Part shown: positions 1 to 8,389 of the stretch, one piece after another
Layout: the number at the start of each line of letters is the position of its first letter
Numbering within the stretch: position 1 is the first letter of the stretch
Assembly: GCF_001612905.1 (NCBI RefSeq)
Contig: NZ_BDBI01000030.1
Span: forward strand, 124,001-188,000
Direction: 5' to 3'
Length of the DNA stretch: 64,000 nt
From: Nocardia ignorata NBRC 108230
GTDB taxonomy: Bacteria; Actinomycetota; Actinomycetes; Mycobacteriales; Mycobacteriaceae
Position numbers and translations under genes: made by a program
Notes under the pieces: model-generated
Database searches by the model: none
Seen by the model: only the letters and a program-made list of their open reading frames with translations
What the model was told of the DNA's origin: nothing

Positions 1-129
1 ACGAACGCGCCGAGTACACAACGGCTCGCCTCGCGATAGACGAAGGACCACCAGGCGTTTCACGTGAAACCGTTGTGCCACAAGATATTTCGACACCCCA
101 GCACACCGCAGCATAGGAAGGAAGGCAAC

Positions 130-309
130 ATGTCGAAGCTGTTGAACGAACAGGAAGTCCGCAAACTGATCCCGATCGGACACAGCAAGTACTACGAGCT
201 GATCGGCTCCGGTGCGCTCCGCTCGGTCAAGATCGGCCGTCGTCGGTTCGTCACCGAACAGGCCATTGCCGACTACATCGCCGGGCTCGATCAGGCGGCG
301 GCGGCATGA
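130..309 (+). CDS. excisionase-type helix-turn-helix protein
   Basis: A 59-residue protein with the layout of the helix-turn-helix domain found in MerR-like excisionases: an N-terminal helix (LNEQEVRKLI), a recognition stretch around SKYYELIGSG, then the wing SVKIGRRRFV and a C-terminal AIADYIAGL helix. Such proteins bend DNA at the attachment site and direct the integrase towards excision. The ATG at 130 is preferred over upstream in-frame starts because GGAAGGAAGG lies just before it. Its stop overlaps the start of the integrase by 4 bases (ATGA), so the two are probably co-translated. The family call is good; the excision role is inferred from the neighbour. Confidence 0.8.
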   Translation: MSKLLNEQEVRKLIPIGHSKYYELIGSGALRSVKIGRRRFVTEQAIADYIAGLDQAAAA

Positions 310-1529
310 GCAGGCGTCAGCTCCCGCCCCAGATCGAAAAGATCACGCTCAAGAGCGGGGCGATTCGGTACCAGGTGACGACGGAGGCCGGTACAGACCC
401 GGTGACCGGCAAGCGTCGGCAGACCCGCAAGCGCTACCGAACCGAGAAGGAAGCCCGCGATGCTCTGGGCTCGGTGGCGTCGGCGGTCTCCCAGGGTGCC
501 TACGTCGCACGGTCGACGGTGACTGTCGAGCAGGCGTGTCGGGAATGGCTCGACGGCAAGCGCATCGCCAAGAGCACCAAAGCGGCCTATCGTCATGCCC
601 TGCAACCGCTTCGGGACCGTCACGGCTCGTTGCCGATTCAGCAGCTCGCCAAGGCTCACCTTGACGACCTCGTGAGCGATCTGCAAGACGGCGAGTTCGT
701 TTACGCGCACGGGCGGCCGTGCAAGACGTGGAACGCTCAGAGCATCAATCCCATGCTTCGGATCACGGGCAAGGTGCTGGCTTCCCAGATGGGCCAAGGC
801 CGGTTGGCGCGCAATGTCGCTGATCTGGTGGACCGGGTTCCGGGGTCGCGCAAGGAGATGGAGACCTACACCGCTGCCGAGGTGCGCAAGGTGCTCGCGG
901 TGGCAGATCGTGACCGGATCGGGCAGGCGTGGCACCTCGCATTGACGGGCCTTCGGCGTGGTGAAATCTGCGGATTGCGTTGGGCTGACATCGATTTCGT
1001 CGCCGGAACGGTCAAGATCGAGAACACGCGGATTCAGGTGGACGGCAAGGTGGTGGAGAAGACCACGAAGACCGAGAAGTCGCGCCGCACGCTGCCGCTC
1101 ACGCCCGCGATCACGGAGGCGCTCAAGCGTGCGCGGGCGATTCAGGCCGCCGAAAAGCTCGAACTCGGGGCGGCGTACGGCTCGGGTGAGTACGTCGTCT
1201 GTGATGAGGCCGGGAACCCTGCCGACCCGTCGAAGATGTCGCGGGAATGGCACCGGGTCTGTGAAGCTGCCGGAGTTCGTCACCTGCGCTTGCACGATGC
1301 CCGGCACACCTGCGGGACGCTGCTGCACCTACAGAACGTGCCGATCGCGGTAGTCTCGGCCTGGCTGGGCCACTGTGATGCCGCGTTCACGATGCGCACC
1401 TACGTCCACAGCCAGCCCGACGCCCTCGCCGACGCTGCCCGCAGTTTGAACGCGGTTGTGACAAACCGTGACAAGATCGGCGGTGCTCGCCCGATCCGAA
1501 CTCGGCCACGCCGCAAGTCGGCAAGCTGA
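306..1529 (+). CDS. tyrosine recombinase (integrase)
   Basis: A 407-residue site-specific recombinase of the phage-integrase family. An AP2-like arm-binding segment lies at about residues 5-55, a SAM-like core-binding domain at about 70-165 and the catalytic domain at about 190-385. All six conserved active-site positions are visible: R217 in GLRRGE, K258, H330 and R333 in LHDARHT, H356 in LGH and nucleophile Y366 in MRTYVH. It follows the excisionase with a 4-base overlap and stops 15 bases short of a tRNA-Ser gene on the opposite strand. That is the usual arrangement of an integrative element or prophage inserted in a tRNA 3' end. The rest of the element lies to the left of the window. Confidence 0.93.
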   Translation: MSRRQLPPQIEKITLKSGAIRYQVTTEAGTDPVTGKRRQTRKRYRTEKEARDALGSVASAVSQGAYVARSTVTVEQACREWLDGKRIAKSTKAAYRHALQPLRDRHGSLPIQQLAKAHLDDLVSDLQDGEFVYAHGRPCKTWNAQSINPMLRITGKVLASQMGQGRLARNVADLVDRVPGSRKEMETYTAAEVRKVLAVADRDRIGQAWHLALTGLRRGEICGLRWADIDFVAGTVKIENTRIQVDGKVVEKTTKTEKSRRTLPLTPAITEALKRARAIQAAEKLELGAAYGSGEYVVCDEAGNPADPSKMSREWHRVCEAAGVRHLRLHDARHTCGTLLHLQNVPIAVVSAWLGHCDAAFTMRTYVHSQPDALADAARSLNAVVTNRDKIGGARPIRTRPRRKSAS

Positions 1530-1544
1530 CCTGCGGGTCATTTG

Positions 1545-1605
1545 CGGAGACGGAGGGATTTGAACCCCCGATGGTGTTACCCATGCTCGCTTTCAAGGCG
1601 AGTGC
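1545..1605. other. probable attachment-site junction within the tRNA-Ser 3' half
   Basis: The integrase gene points at, and ends 15 bases from, the 3' end of the tRNA-Ser gene. Elements of this type usually recombine inside the tRNA 3' half and restore an intact tRNA. The tRNA here is complete, as expected for an int-proximal junction. The matching direct repeat at the other end of the element is outside the window, so the exact core cannot be set. Confidence 0.4.
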
Positions 1606-1629
1606 ATTCGGCCGCTCTGCCACGTCTCC
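1545..1629 (-). tRNA. tRNA-Ser (anticodon UGA)
   Basis: On the minus strand the sequence folds as a type II tRNA with a long variable arm. The acceptor stem GGAGACG pairs with CGTCTCC, followed by discriminator G. The anticodon arm CTCGC-CTTGAAA-GCGAG gives anticodon TGA, and the T arm has GGGGTTCAAATCCC. The long variable arm and discriminator G fit serine. CCA is not encoded. The 3' end faces the integrase gene, so this gene is the likely integration target and its 3' half would contain the attachment core. Confidence 0.93.
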
Positions 1630-1790
1630 CTGAGCAGAAATACTAGCGGACGCGACCGCGACAACAGATCTCGCACGAACATGGGTAACTCCCCGGGCAC
1701 GGGCTGCCCCGCCCCAACACGATTCGCAAGACGCCAAGGCACAGCCCCACGCGCTTAGTCTGGCCAAAAGACGCGGAGAGGCGGAACAGC

Positions 1791-2774
1791 ATGCGTGCTA
1801 TCGAGCTGAACGGGTTCGGTGGGCCCGAGGTGATGGAGTGGACCGTGACGGTCGATCCCGAACCCGGCGCGGGCGAGGTGTTGATCGAAGTCGTTGCGGC
1901 AGGGGTGAATCGGGCCGATGTGATGCAACGGCGTGGCTTCTATCCACCGCCACCGGACGCCAGTTCGGTGCCCGGTCTCGAGTGCTCCGGAACCATCGTC
2001 GAGCTGGGACCGGGGGTCACGGACTGGAAGGTCGGTGATCGGGTGTGCGCGCTGTTGGCGGGCGGTGGGTACGCCGAGTTGGCGGCTGTGCCGACCACCC
2101 AGCTGTTGCCGGTGCCCGAGGAGATGGACCTGGCTGCCGCCGCCGGCTTGCCCGAGGTGGCGGCGACGGTGTGGTCGAACCTGGTGATGACCGCGGGGAT
2201 GCGCTCGGGGCAGCTGGTGCTGATCCACGGCGGTGGCGGTGGCATCGGTACGCACGCCATCCAGGTGGCGCGGAGGCGGGGCGCGCGGGTGGCGGTGACG
2301 GCCGGGTCGGACGCGAAGCTGGCCAGATGCGCGGGTCTCGGCGCCGAAATCCTCGTCAACTACCGCACGCAGGATTTCGTGACCGTGCTCGCCGACGCCG
2401 GTGGCGCCGACATCATCCTCGACAACATGGGCGCCGCCTACCTCGAACGCAACGTGGAGGCGCTCGCCCCGCACGGCCGTTTGGTGGTGATCGGGCTGCA
2501 AGGCGGCATTACCGGGTCGCTGAATATCGGTGGGCTGCTGCGCAAATGGGGTTCGGTGCATGCCACGAACCTGCGGGCCCGACCGCGGGCAGGCGAGGGC
2601 AGCAAGGCCGAGGTCATCGCCGCGGTGCGCACGCAGTTGTGGCCGGATGTGGCGGCGGGCGAGATCTTTCCGGTGATCTCGGCAGAACTACCCGTCACCG
2701 AAGCCGGTCGGGCTCACGAATTGCTCGACGCACCCGAGACTTTCGGCAAGGTCGTGCTTCGCGTGCGCGACTGA
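1791..2774 (+). CDS. NAD(P)H-quinone oxidoreductase (zinc-independent MDR family)
   Basis: A 327-residue medium-chain dehydrogenase/reductase of the quinone oxidoreductase (QOR/PIG3) type. The GroES-like domain includes VNRADVMQRRGFYPPPP and GLECSGTIVELG. The Rossmann domain has the glycine-rich HGGGGGIGTHA near residue 147 for NADPH. No structural-zinc cysteine cluster is seen, consistent with zinc-independent quinone reductases that use NADPH on quinones or enones in the cytosol. The ATG at 1791 is preceded by GGAGAGGCGG. It corresponds in position to Rv3777 of M. tuberculosis, with the aminotransferase homologue converging on it 18 bases downstream. Substrate unknown. Confidence 0.85.
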   Translation: MRAIELNGFGGPEVMEWTVTVDPEPGAGEVLIEVVAAGVNRADVMQRRGFYPPPPDASSVPGLECSGTIVELGPGVTDWKVGDRVCALLAGGGYAELAAVPTTQLLPVPEEMDLAAAAGLPEVAATVWSNLVMTAGMRSGQLVLIHGGGGGIGTHAIQVARRRGARVAVTAGSDAKLARCAGLGAEILVNYRTQDFVTVLADAGGADIILDNMGAAYLERNVEALAPHGRLVVIGLQGGITGSLNIGGLLRKWGSVHATNLRARPRAGEGSKAEVIAAVRTQLWPDVAAGEIFPVISAELPVTEAGRAHELLDAPETFGKVVLRVRD

Positions 2775-2792
2775 GCGAAAGATCGGCACGGA

Positions 2793-4004
2793 CTATTCGA
2801 GCGAGCTGAGGGCCCGGCCGAGCTGGTCGATTTCGTAGCGGGTGGTGTACGGGGCCAGGCCGATGGTGACGGCCCCGCCCTCGTCGTTGACACCGAGGGC
2901 GTCGAGTAATCGGCTGCCGCCGTGCACCCCGCTGACCGTGCCGATGCGGGCGTCGGCCAGTTTGGCCGCCACCTTCTCTGCCTGCATGCCCGCCATCGTG
3001 AAACTGACGGTGGGGATGCGGGTGGAGGCACGGCCGATCACGGTCAGGCCCTCGACCTGCTCCAACACCTGCATGAGGTGGTCGAAGAGCTGGTCGTGGT
3101 AATCCTGCAGCGAGGTGATCGAGATTTCGAGGCGTTCGCGGCGGGTGCCGGTGGCGCGCTCGTCGAGTCCGGCGAGGAAGTCGATCGACTGGGTGAGCCC
3201 GGCCAGCAGCGCGTACTGGTGCCCACCCACCTCGAGGCGTTCAGCCCCCTTGGCGTAGGGGTTGAGCGACATCGACGGGATGCGGTCGAGGAAGGCGGGG
3301 TCGCGGAACACCAGCGCACCGACCTGCGGACCGCCCCACGACGGCGCGCTCAGGGCGACCACGTCGGCATTGAGTTCGTCGATGTCGATCAGCGCGTACG
3401 GTGCGGCGCCGAAAGCATCGGCGACCAGCAGACCGCCCACATCGTGGACCCGGTCGGCGGCCACCCGAACGGCGGGCGCGGAACCGACGATCGGCGACGC
3501 GGCGGTGAGCGCGACCAGGCGCGCGGTCGGTCCGATCAGCTCCTCGAACTGCCACGACGGCATCTCACACGTCTCGATCTCCACCTCGGCCCAGCGCACG
3601 TGGGCGCCGTAGCGGTTGGCGATGCGCAGCCACGGCGCGACATTGGCCTCGTCGTCGAGGCGGGAGAGCACGATGCCCGTGCCGAGACCCAGGCGCGAAC
3701 TCAGGGACTCGGCCAGCCAGGCGAGCAGAACCGCACGATCGGGACCGAGCACGACGCCGGCCGGATCTCCGCCGACGAGGTCGGCGACCGCCTCCCGGGC
3801 GGCGTCGAGGATCGCGCCGCTGCGGGTCGCCGCACCGTGGCGGCCGATGTGGGAAAACGAGGAGGTACGGAAACCCGTTGAGACGGCACGCGATACCGAA
3901 TCGGGAACCAGCATCCCCGCCTGCGGGTCCAGATGGATCCAGCCGTCGCCCAGGGACGGTATCAGGCCCCGAACCCTCGCGACGTCATAAGTCATGGTGG
4001 CCAC
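2793..4004 (-). CDS. class V aminotransferase / cysteine desulfurase-like protein lacking the PLP lysine
   Basis: A 403-residue protein with the whole fold type I architecture of the cysteine desulfurase-like subfamily: an N-terminal LDPQAGMLVPDSV segment, a central large domain and a C-terminal small domain. The aspartate that normally contacts the cofactor ring nitrogen is present (D196 in LVADAFG). However, the segment where the Schiff-base lysine should sit reads SAPSWGG (219-225) with no lysine, and the usual His/Gln three residues after the Asp is glycine. It may be a non-catalytic homologue or bind PLP differently. The remembered M. tuberculosis counterpart Rv3778c seems to share this, suggesting a conserved trait rather than decay. 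Function unknown. Confidence 0.8.
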   Translation of the reverse strand: MATMTYDVARVRGLIPSLGDGWIHLDPQAGMLVPDSVSRAVSTGFRTSSFSHIGRHGAATRSGAILDAAREAVADLVGGDPAGVVLGPDRAVLLAWLAESLSSRLGLGTGIVLSRLDDEANVAPWLRIANRYGAHVRWAEVEIETCEMPSWQFEELIGPTARLVALTAASPIVGSAPAVRVAADRVHDVGGLLVADAFGAAPYALIDIDELNADVVALSAPSWGGPQVGALVFRDPAFLDRIPSMSLNPYAKGAERLEVGGHQYALLAGLTQSIDFLAGLDERATGTRRERLEISITSLQDYHDQLFDHLMQVLEQVEGLTVIGRASTRIPTVSFTMAGMQAEKVAAKLADARIGTVSGVHGGSRLLDALGVNDEGGAVTIGLAPYTTRYEIDQLGRALSSLE

Positions 4005-4081
4005 TTTAAGGGCAGCGAGCGTCGCGGTGTAACCGCGTGGGGGTTTTAGCGCGAAGCCGACACACGCGCAATGATGGGGCT

Positions 4082-4672
4082 ATGACGCACTCGGAGGACA
4101 CCCCCGAATCCATCGTCGTGATCGGTCCCGACGGTCGGCCGGTCACCGTGCCCGCCGACTCCGACGCCGCGGCCGAATACACCGCGCAGGTGGTCGACGG
4201 GGACAAGAAGGCCGACGACGACCGCGACGAGTCGGCCGAGTCGCTGGCCGACATGGTCGAGCAGCCCGCCAAGGTGATGCGGATCGGGACCATGATCAAA
4301 CAGCTCCTCGAGGAGGTGCGCGCCGCTCCCCTCGACGACGCGAGCCGCTCGCGCCTCAAGGACATCCACAAGTCCTCGGTCCGCGAACTCGAGCAGGGCC
4401 TCGCCCCCGAGCTGCGCGAGGAACTCGAACGCCTCACCCTGCCCTTCACCGACGAGTCCGTGCCGTCCGATGCCGAACTGCGCATCGCCCAGGCCCAGCT
4501 CGTCGGCTGGCTCGAAGGCCTGTTCCACGGCATCCAGACCGCCCTGTTCGCCCAGCAGATGGCCGCCCGCGCCCAACTCGAACAGATGCGCCAGGGCGCC
4601 CTCCCTCCCGGCATGCACGTGGCCGACGGGAAGGCAGGCCATGGCCATGTCGGCGGCGGGCAGTACCTGTAA
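4082..4672 (+). CDS. bpa: bacterial proteasome activator Bpa/PafE
   Basis: A 196-residue protein matching the actinobacterial proteasome activator family (DUF2587; Rv3780 in M. tuberculosis). A disordered acidic N terminus leads into a helical core (about 60-170) and ends in the GQYL tail, the family's signature that docks into alpha-ring pockets of the 20S proteasome. In known members a dodecameric ring opens the gate without ATP and promotes degradation of substrates such as HspR. The ATG at 4082 is chosen rather than the upstream in-frame start because homologues begin near here and the upstream residues look unrelated. It lies 11 bases before wzm. Synteny with Rv3780-Rv3783 supports the call. 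Confidence 0.9.
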   Translation: MTHSEDTPESIVVIGPDGRPVTVPADSDAAAEYTAQVVDGDKKADDDRDESAESLADMVEQPAKVMRIGTMIKQLLEEVRAAPLDDASRSRLKDIHKSSVRELEQGLAPELREELERLTLPFTDESVPSDAELRIAQAQLVGWLEGLFHGIQTALFAQQMAARAQLEQMRQGALPPGMHVADGKAGHGHVGGGQYL

Positions 4673-4683
4673 GGTCGGGGATC

Positions 4684-5673
4684 GTGCCCGCTGCTGCCGC
4701 TCGTTCCGAATCGGTCTCCGACCAGGGTGACGCGCGTACCGAAGAGAGCCCCGTGCATACCGACGACACACCGACCGAAGCCGAGGTGGCCGACGCGGCC
4801 GCCGCCGAACAGACCGCCGACGCCCCGCTGCTGGTGAAGACGCCGATGGTGTCGGATTCGCAGACGTTCCGGCGCGCGTTCAAAGACATGCGCGACGGGT
4901 TCCATCAGCGTGAGCTGTGGTTGTCGCTGGGTTGGCAGGACATCAAGCAGCGCTATCGCCGGTCGGTGCTCGGTCCGTTCTGGATCACCATCGCGACCGG
5001 TCTGCAGGCGCTGGCGATGGGTCTGCTGTATTCGACGCTGCTGAATCAGCCGATCAGCGAATACCTGCCGTATGTGACGGTCGGTTTGATCGTCTGGAAC
5101 GTGATCAGCGCGTCGATCCTCGAGGGTTCGGATGTGTTCATCGCCAACGAGGGACTGATCAAACAGTTGCCCTCGGCGCTGAGCGTGCATGTGTATCGCC
5201 TGGTGTGGCGCCAGTTCTTGTTCTTCATCCACAACGCGGCGATCTACGCGGTGCTGCTGCTCGCGTTCTCCATCTGGCGCGATCTGGACTGGACGTTGTT
5301 GCTGGTTGTTCCGGCGATCCTGCTGCTGTTCCTCAATGCCATGTGGGTGTCGATCGTGTTCGGCATCTTCTCCACCCGCTACCGCGACATCGCCCCGATC
5401 CTCGGCTCGATGACGCTGATGCTGTTCGTGCTGACCCCGGTGATGTGGTCGACGAAGGCGCTGGAGAACTCGGTCGGCGGCATGAGCGACCGGGCCAAGC
5501 TGATCGAGATCATCCCCACCTTCCACTACCTCGAGATCGTGCGCGGCCCGCTGCTCGGCGAGCCCACCGACTGGCATTCCTGGGCCATCGTCGGCGCGAT
5601 CACGGTGGTCGGCTGGGTGGTCGCGATCCTGGCGCTCAAGCAGTACCGTGCCCGCGTCCCGTACTGGGTTTAG
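4684..5673 (+). CDS. wzm: ABC transporter permease Wzm (galactan/O-antigen type exporter)
   Basis: A 329-residue ABC-2 type permease. About 75 N-terminal hydrophilic residues rich in Ala/Glu/Asp precede the conserved entry segment (GWQDIKQRYRRSVLGPFW) and about six membrane helices, ending in a charged ALKQYRARVPYWV tail typical of polysaccharide exporters. With the ATPase encoded 9 bases downstream it should flip lipid-linked galactan across the plasma membrane (Rv3783-Rv3781 in M. tuberculosis). The start is GTG at 4684. The gene is co-oriented with bpa, wzt and glfT1 with tight spacing, so an operon is likely. Confidence 0.9.
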   Translation: MPAAAARSESVSDQGDARTEESPVHTDDTPTEAEVADAAAAEQTADAPLLVKTPMVSDSQTFRRAFKDMRDGFHQRELWLSLGWQDIKQRYRRSVLGPFWITIATGLQALAMGLLYSTLLNQPISEYLPYVTVGLIVWNVISASILEGSDVFIANEGLIKQLPSALSVHVYRLVWRQFLFFIHNAAIYAVLLLAFSIWRDLDWTLLLVVPAILLLFLNAMWVSIVFGIFSTRYRDIAPILGSMTLMLFVLTPVMWSTKALENSVGGMSDRAKLIEIIPTFHYLEIVRGPLLGEPTDWHSWAIVGAITVVGWVVAILALKQYRARVPYWV

Positions 5674-5682
5674 GAGACTGTC

Positions 5683-6510
5683 GTGAGCCGTGTGAGTATC
5701 GAAACCCATGACGCGTGGGTCGAGTTCCCGATCTTCGACGCCAAGTCGCGGTCGCTGAAGAAGGCCTTCCTCGGTAAGGCGGGCGGCGCGATCGGGCGCA
5801 ACAGTTCCGACGTGGTGGTGGTCGAGGCGTTGCGCGAGATCAACCTCTCGCTCAAGGAAGGCGACCGGGTCGGGCTCGTCGGGCACAACGGCGCGGGCAA
5901 GTCGACGCTGCTTCGCCTGCTCTCTGGCATCTACGAACCCTCGCGCGGCAGTGCGCGCATCCGCGGCCGGGTGGCACCCGTGTTCGACCTGGGTGTCGGC
6001 ATGGACCCGGAGATCTCCGGCTACGAGAACATCATCATCCGCGGCCTGTTCCTCGGGCAGACCCGCAAGCAGATGCTTGCCAAGATCGATGAGATCGCCG
6101 ACTTCACCGAGCTCGGCGAGTACCTGTCGATGCCGTTGCGCACCTATTCCACGGGTATGCGGGTGCGCCTGGCGATGGGTGTGGTCACCTCGATCGACCC
6201 CGAGATCCTGCTGCTCGACGAGGGGATCGGCGCCGTCGACGCCGAGTTCATGAAGAAGGCGCGCACCCGGCTGCAGTCGCTGGTCGCGCGGTCGGGCATC
6301 CTCGTTTTCGCCAGCCACTCCAATGAATTCCTCGCCCAGCTGTGCGATACCGCGATGTGGATCGATCACGGTCGCATCCGCGAGCAGGGCGGCATCGAAG
6401 ACGTTGTGCGAGCGTATGAAGGGCCCGAGGCGGGTAATCACGTGGCACAGGTGCTTCGCGAGCTGGAAGCCGAGCAGGGCGACAAAGAATTGGAGCAGAA
6501 TCAGGCATGA
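5683..6510 (+). CDS. wzt: ABC transporter ATP-binding protein Wzt
   Basis: A 275-residue ATPase partner of Wzm. Walker A GHNGAGKST lies at 67-75, the signature YSTGM at 155-159 and Walker B ILLLDE at 175-180, with the GIGAVDAEF D-loop typical of the polysaccharide-export subfamily. It lacks the long C-terminal carbohydrate-binding domain of O9a-type Wzt, as expected for the short Rv3781 type. It energises export of the lipid-linked galactan. The start is GTG at 5683 after GGAG. Its end overlaps the glfT1 start by 4 bases (ATGA), implying coupled translation. Confidence 0.92.
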   Translation: MSRVSIETHDAWVEFPIFDAKSRSLKKAFLGKAGGAIGRNSSDVVVVEALREINLSLKEGDRVGLVGHNGAGKSTLLRLLSGIYEPSRGSARIRGRVAPVFDLGVGMDPEISGYENIIIRGLFLGQTRKQMLAKIDEIADFTELGEYLSMPLRTYSTGMRVRLAMGVVTSIDPEILLLDEGIGAVDAEFMKKARTRLQSLVARSGILVFASHSNEFLAQLCDTAMWIDHGRIREQGGIEDVVRAYEGPEAGNHVAQVLRELEAEQGDKELEQNQA

Positions 6511-7589
6511 GCGGTCACAGTGAGGACGGTGTCCCGGCCGCTGTGCCCGGTGGGTTCAGCATGGCTGATCGGCTCGAGGCGGGGGTTGCCCCGGTGGAGC
6601 CCGCCGCCGTGCTGCCCGTGACCGAGGAGCCCGAGCTGCCCGCAGGCGCCGAACCGGCTGACCTGAGCACCGACACCGGGCCGGACGCGCGGATCATCGC
6701 GGTCGTCGTCACCCACAAGCGCCGCGAACTGCTCGCCGAATCGCTGAAAGTACTTGCCTCGCAGTCGCGTCCGATCGACCATCTGATCGTCGTCGACAAC
6801 GCCAACGAGGACGAGGTGGCCGAGCTGGTCGCCCAGCAGCCCATCGAGGCCACCTACCTCGGTTCGCGCCACAACCTCGGCGGCGCGGGCGGTTTCGCGC
6901 TCGGCATGCTGCACGCGCTCACCCAGGGCGCGGACTGGGTGTGGCTGGCCGATGACGACGGCCGACCCGACGGTCCCGAAGTCCTCGCGACGCTGATCGA
7001 TTGCGCGCGCAGGCACAACCTGGTCGAGGTATCGCCGGTGGTGTGCGATATCGACGACCCCGATCGGCTCGCTTTCCCGCTGCGCCGGGGCGTGGTGTGG
7101 CGCAGGCGACGCTCGGAGCTCGGCGACGAGGACTTCCTGCCCGGCATCGCGTCGCTGTTCAACGGCGCGCTGATCTCGGCGAAGGCCGTCGACCTGATCG
7201 GTGTGCCCGACCTGCGCCTGTTCGTGCGTGGCGACGAGGTGGAGGTGCATCGGCGCCTGGTCCGGTCGGGCCTGCCGTTCGGCACCTGCCTGCAGACCGC
7301 CTACCTGCACCCCAACGGTGCCGAGGAGTTCAAGCCGATCCTCGGCGGGCGCATGCACACCCAGTACCCCGACGATCCGGTGAAGCGCTACTTCACCTAT
7401 CGCAATCGTGGGTACCTGATGTCGCAACCGGGTATGCGGAAGCTGTTGCCGCAGGAGTGGATTCGGTTCTCCTGGTTCTTCCTGGTGACGCGCCGCGATC
7501 CGGCGGGCTTGAAGGAATGGTTCCGGTTGCGCTCGCTCGGACGCAATGAGCAGTTCGGCAAGCCGGACCAGCGAGGCCCCCAGAAATAG
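6507..7589 (+). CDS. glfT1: galactofuranosyltransferase GlfT1 (GT2 family)
   Basis: A 360-residue family 2 glycosyltransferase. After a Pro/Glu/Ala-rich N terminus (1-60) the GT-A domain starts at RIIAVVVTHKR, with VVDNAN, NLGGAGG and the metal-binding DDD triad at 149-151 (WLADDDG). In the M. tuberculosis counterpart Rv3782 the enzyme adds the first two galactofuranoses to the rhamnosyl-GlcNAc-PP-decaprenyl acceptor, starting cell-wall galactan on the cytosolic face. Overlap with wzt and neighbourhood with wzm match that locus. The gene order is wzm-wzt-glfT1 here, whereas in M. tuberculosis glfT1 lies between the two transporter genes. Confidence 0.9.
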   Translation: MSGHSEDGVPAAVPGGFSMADRLEAGVAPVEPAAVLPVTEEPELPAGAEPADLSTDTGPDARIIAVVVTHKRRELLAESLKVLASQSRPIDHLIVVDNANEDEVAELVAQQPIEATYLGSRHNLGGAGGFALGMLHALTQGADWVWLADDDGRPDGPEVLATLIDCARRHNLVEVSPVVCDIDDPDRLAFPLRRGVVWRRRRSELGDEDFLPGIASLFNGALISAKAVDLIGVPDLRLFVRGDEVEVHRRLVRSGLPFGTCLQTAYLHPNGAEEFKPILGGRMHTQYPDDPVKRYFTYRNRGYLMSQPGMRKLLPQEWIRFSWFFLVTRRDPAGLKEWFRLRSLGRNEQFGKPDQRGPQK

Positions 7590-7627
7590 GGGCATAGATC
7601 CTGGGGCCCGCGACCTAGGATCGATAG

Positions 7628-8155
7628 GTGACCTTACGAACGAGTTTCGCGTCCGCCGCTGCCGCCGTTCTCGCAGGCAGCGCGCTGTGCCTTGCCGCGC
7701 CGGGCGCCGCAAGCGCTGATGACACCTGTCAGCTCGGCGTCTCCAATGTCGGCCCCCGCTCCTGCGTGATGAACGAAGTGCGGACGGCCCCGGTGCCCAC
7801 GCTGGGCAACGGCGTGTGTTTCGGCATCGTCAACGTGGGCGGCACCGCGTTCGACGGACCGCTCAACGACCCGAGCGTGGCGCCCGGCGCCACCCACAGC
7901 ATCTCGCTGCGCATCTCGCACGGCCTGCTCGGCAACATGGCGCCCGCCCTGCTCACCTGCGATGTGAACGTCATCGTCGACTGGCGGAACCTGGACAACG
8001 GCGTCACCGGCTCCATGACGCATTTCGTCCCCGCCCGGCACAACAGCACCTACCCGTTCCAGGTGATCGCCCCCACCGGTCCCGGCCGGTTCCAGCTCAC
8101 CGTGCGCACCGACCGGCCTAGCCTGCCCGCCTCGACCGAGGTCGTCGTTCCCTGA
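7628..8155 (+). CDS. secreted protein of unknown function
   Basis: A 175-residue protein with a clear Sec signal peptide (VTLRTSFASAAAAVLAG, cleavage near AASA-DD at about residue 30). The mature part is probably beta-rich and contains cysteines at DDTCQLG, RSCVM, NGVCFG and LLTCDV that could form two disulfides. I do not recognise a named domain. The GTG start at 7628 follows GATCGATAG. It is co-oriented downstream of glfT1 by 38 bases and could be read through from that operon. An envelope or extracellular location is inferred only from the signal peptide. Confidence 0.75.
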   Translation: MTLRTSFASAAAAVLAGSALCLAAPGAASADDTCQLGVSNVGPRSCVMNEVRTAPVPTLGNGVCFGIVNVGGTAFDGPLNDPSVAPGATHSISLRISHGLLGNMAPALLTCDVNVIVDWRNLDNGVTGSMTHFVPARHNSTYPFQVIAPTGPGRFQLTVRTDRPSLPASTEVVVP

Positions 8156-8261
8156 CCTGCGTCGATGACGCCGGGAGCTGATCGGGCGCTCGCCGGCATA
8201 AATCAGTTGTGCGGTGTCGCGGGTATGCGGCACAGTAGGAGCAACGTTGGAGAGGAGGTGG

Positions 8262-8348
8262 ATGTCCGTGAGTACAGACGTGTGGATTGCCGTGCCCGAG
8301 GTGCGCGATGGCGCCCCGACCGCTCCGGACATCACCTCTACTCGCTGA
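8262..8348 (+). CDS. possible 28-residue leader ORF upstream of rsgA
   Basis: An ATG at 8262 stands 3 bases after an unusually strong ribosome-binding sequence (GGAGAGGAGG, 8249-8258) and opens a 28-codon frame beginning MSVSTDVWIAVPEV and ending TSTR. It stops 41 bases before the rsgA start. No match to a family is recognised. The strong initiation signal and its position suggest a small protein or regulatory upstream ORF; the evidence is only the sequence layout. Confidence 0.4.
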   Translation: MSVSTDVWIAVPEVRDGAPTAPDITSTR

Positions 8349-8389
8349 GCCCGACGTCGGGCTCGGCGCCCGACGAAGGACTTCTACCG

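Noticed and set aside
291..1328. Long minus-strand frame opposite the integrase
   Set aside because: Shadow of int: Arg/His-rich low-information product, no RBS, while the plus frame has all catalytic residues.
4006..6441. 811-codon minus-strand frame across bpa, wzm and wzt
   Set aside because: Antisense shadow caused by high GC at third positions; its composition (His/Arg/Gln-rich) is not protein-like and three well-defined genes lie opposite.
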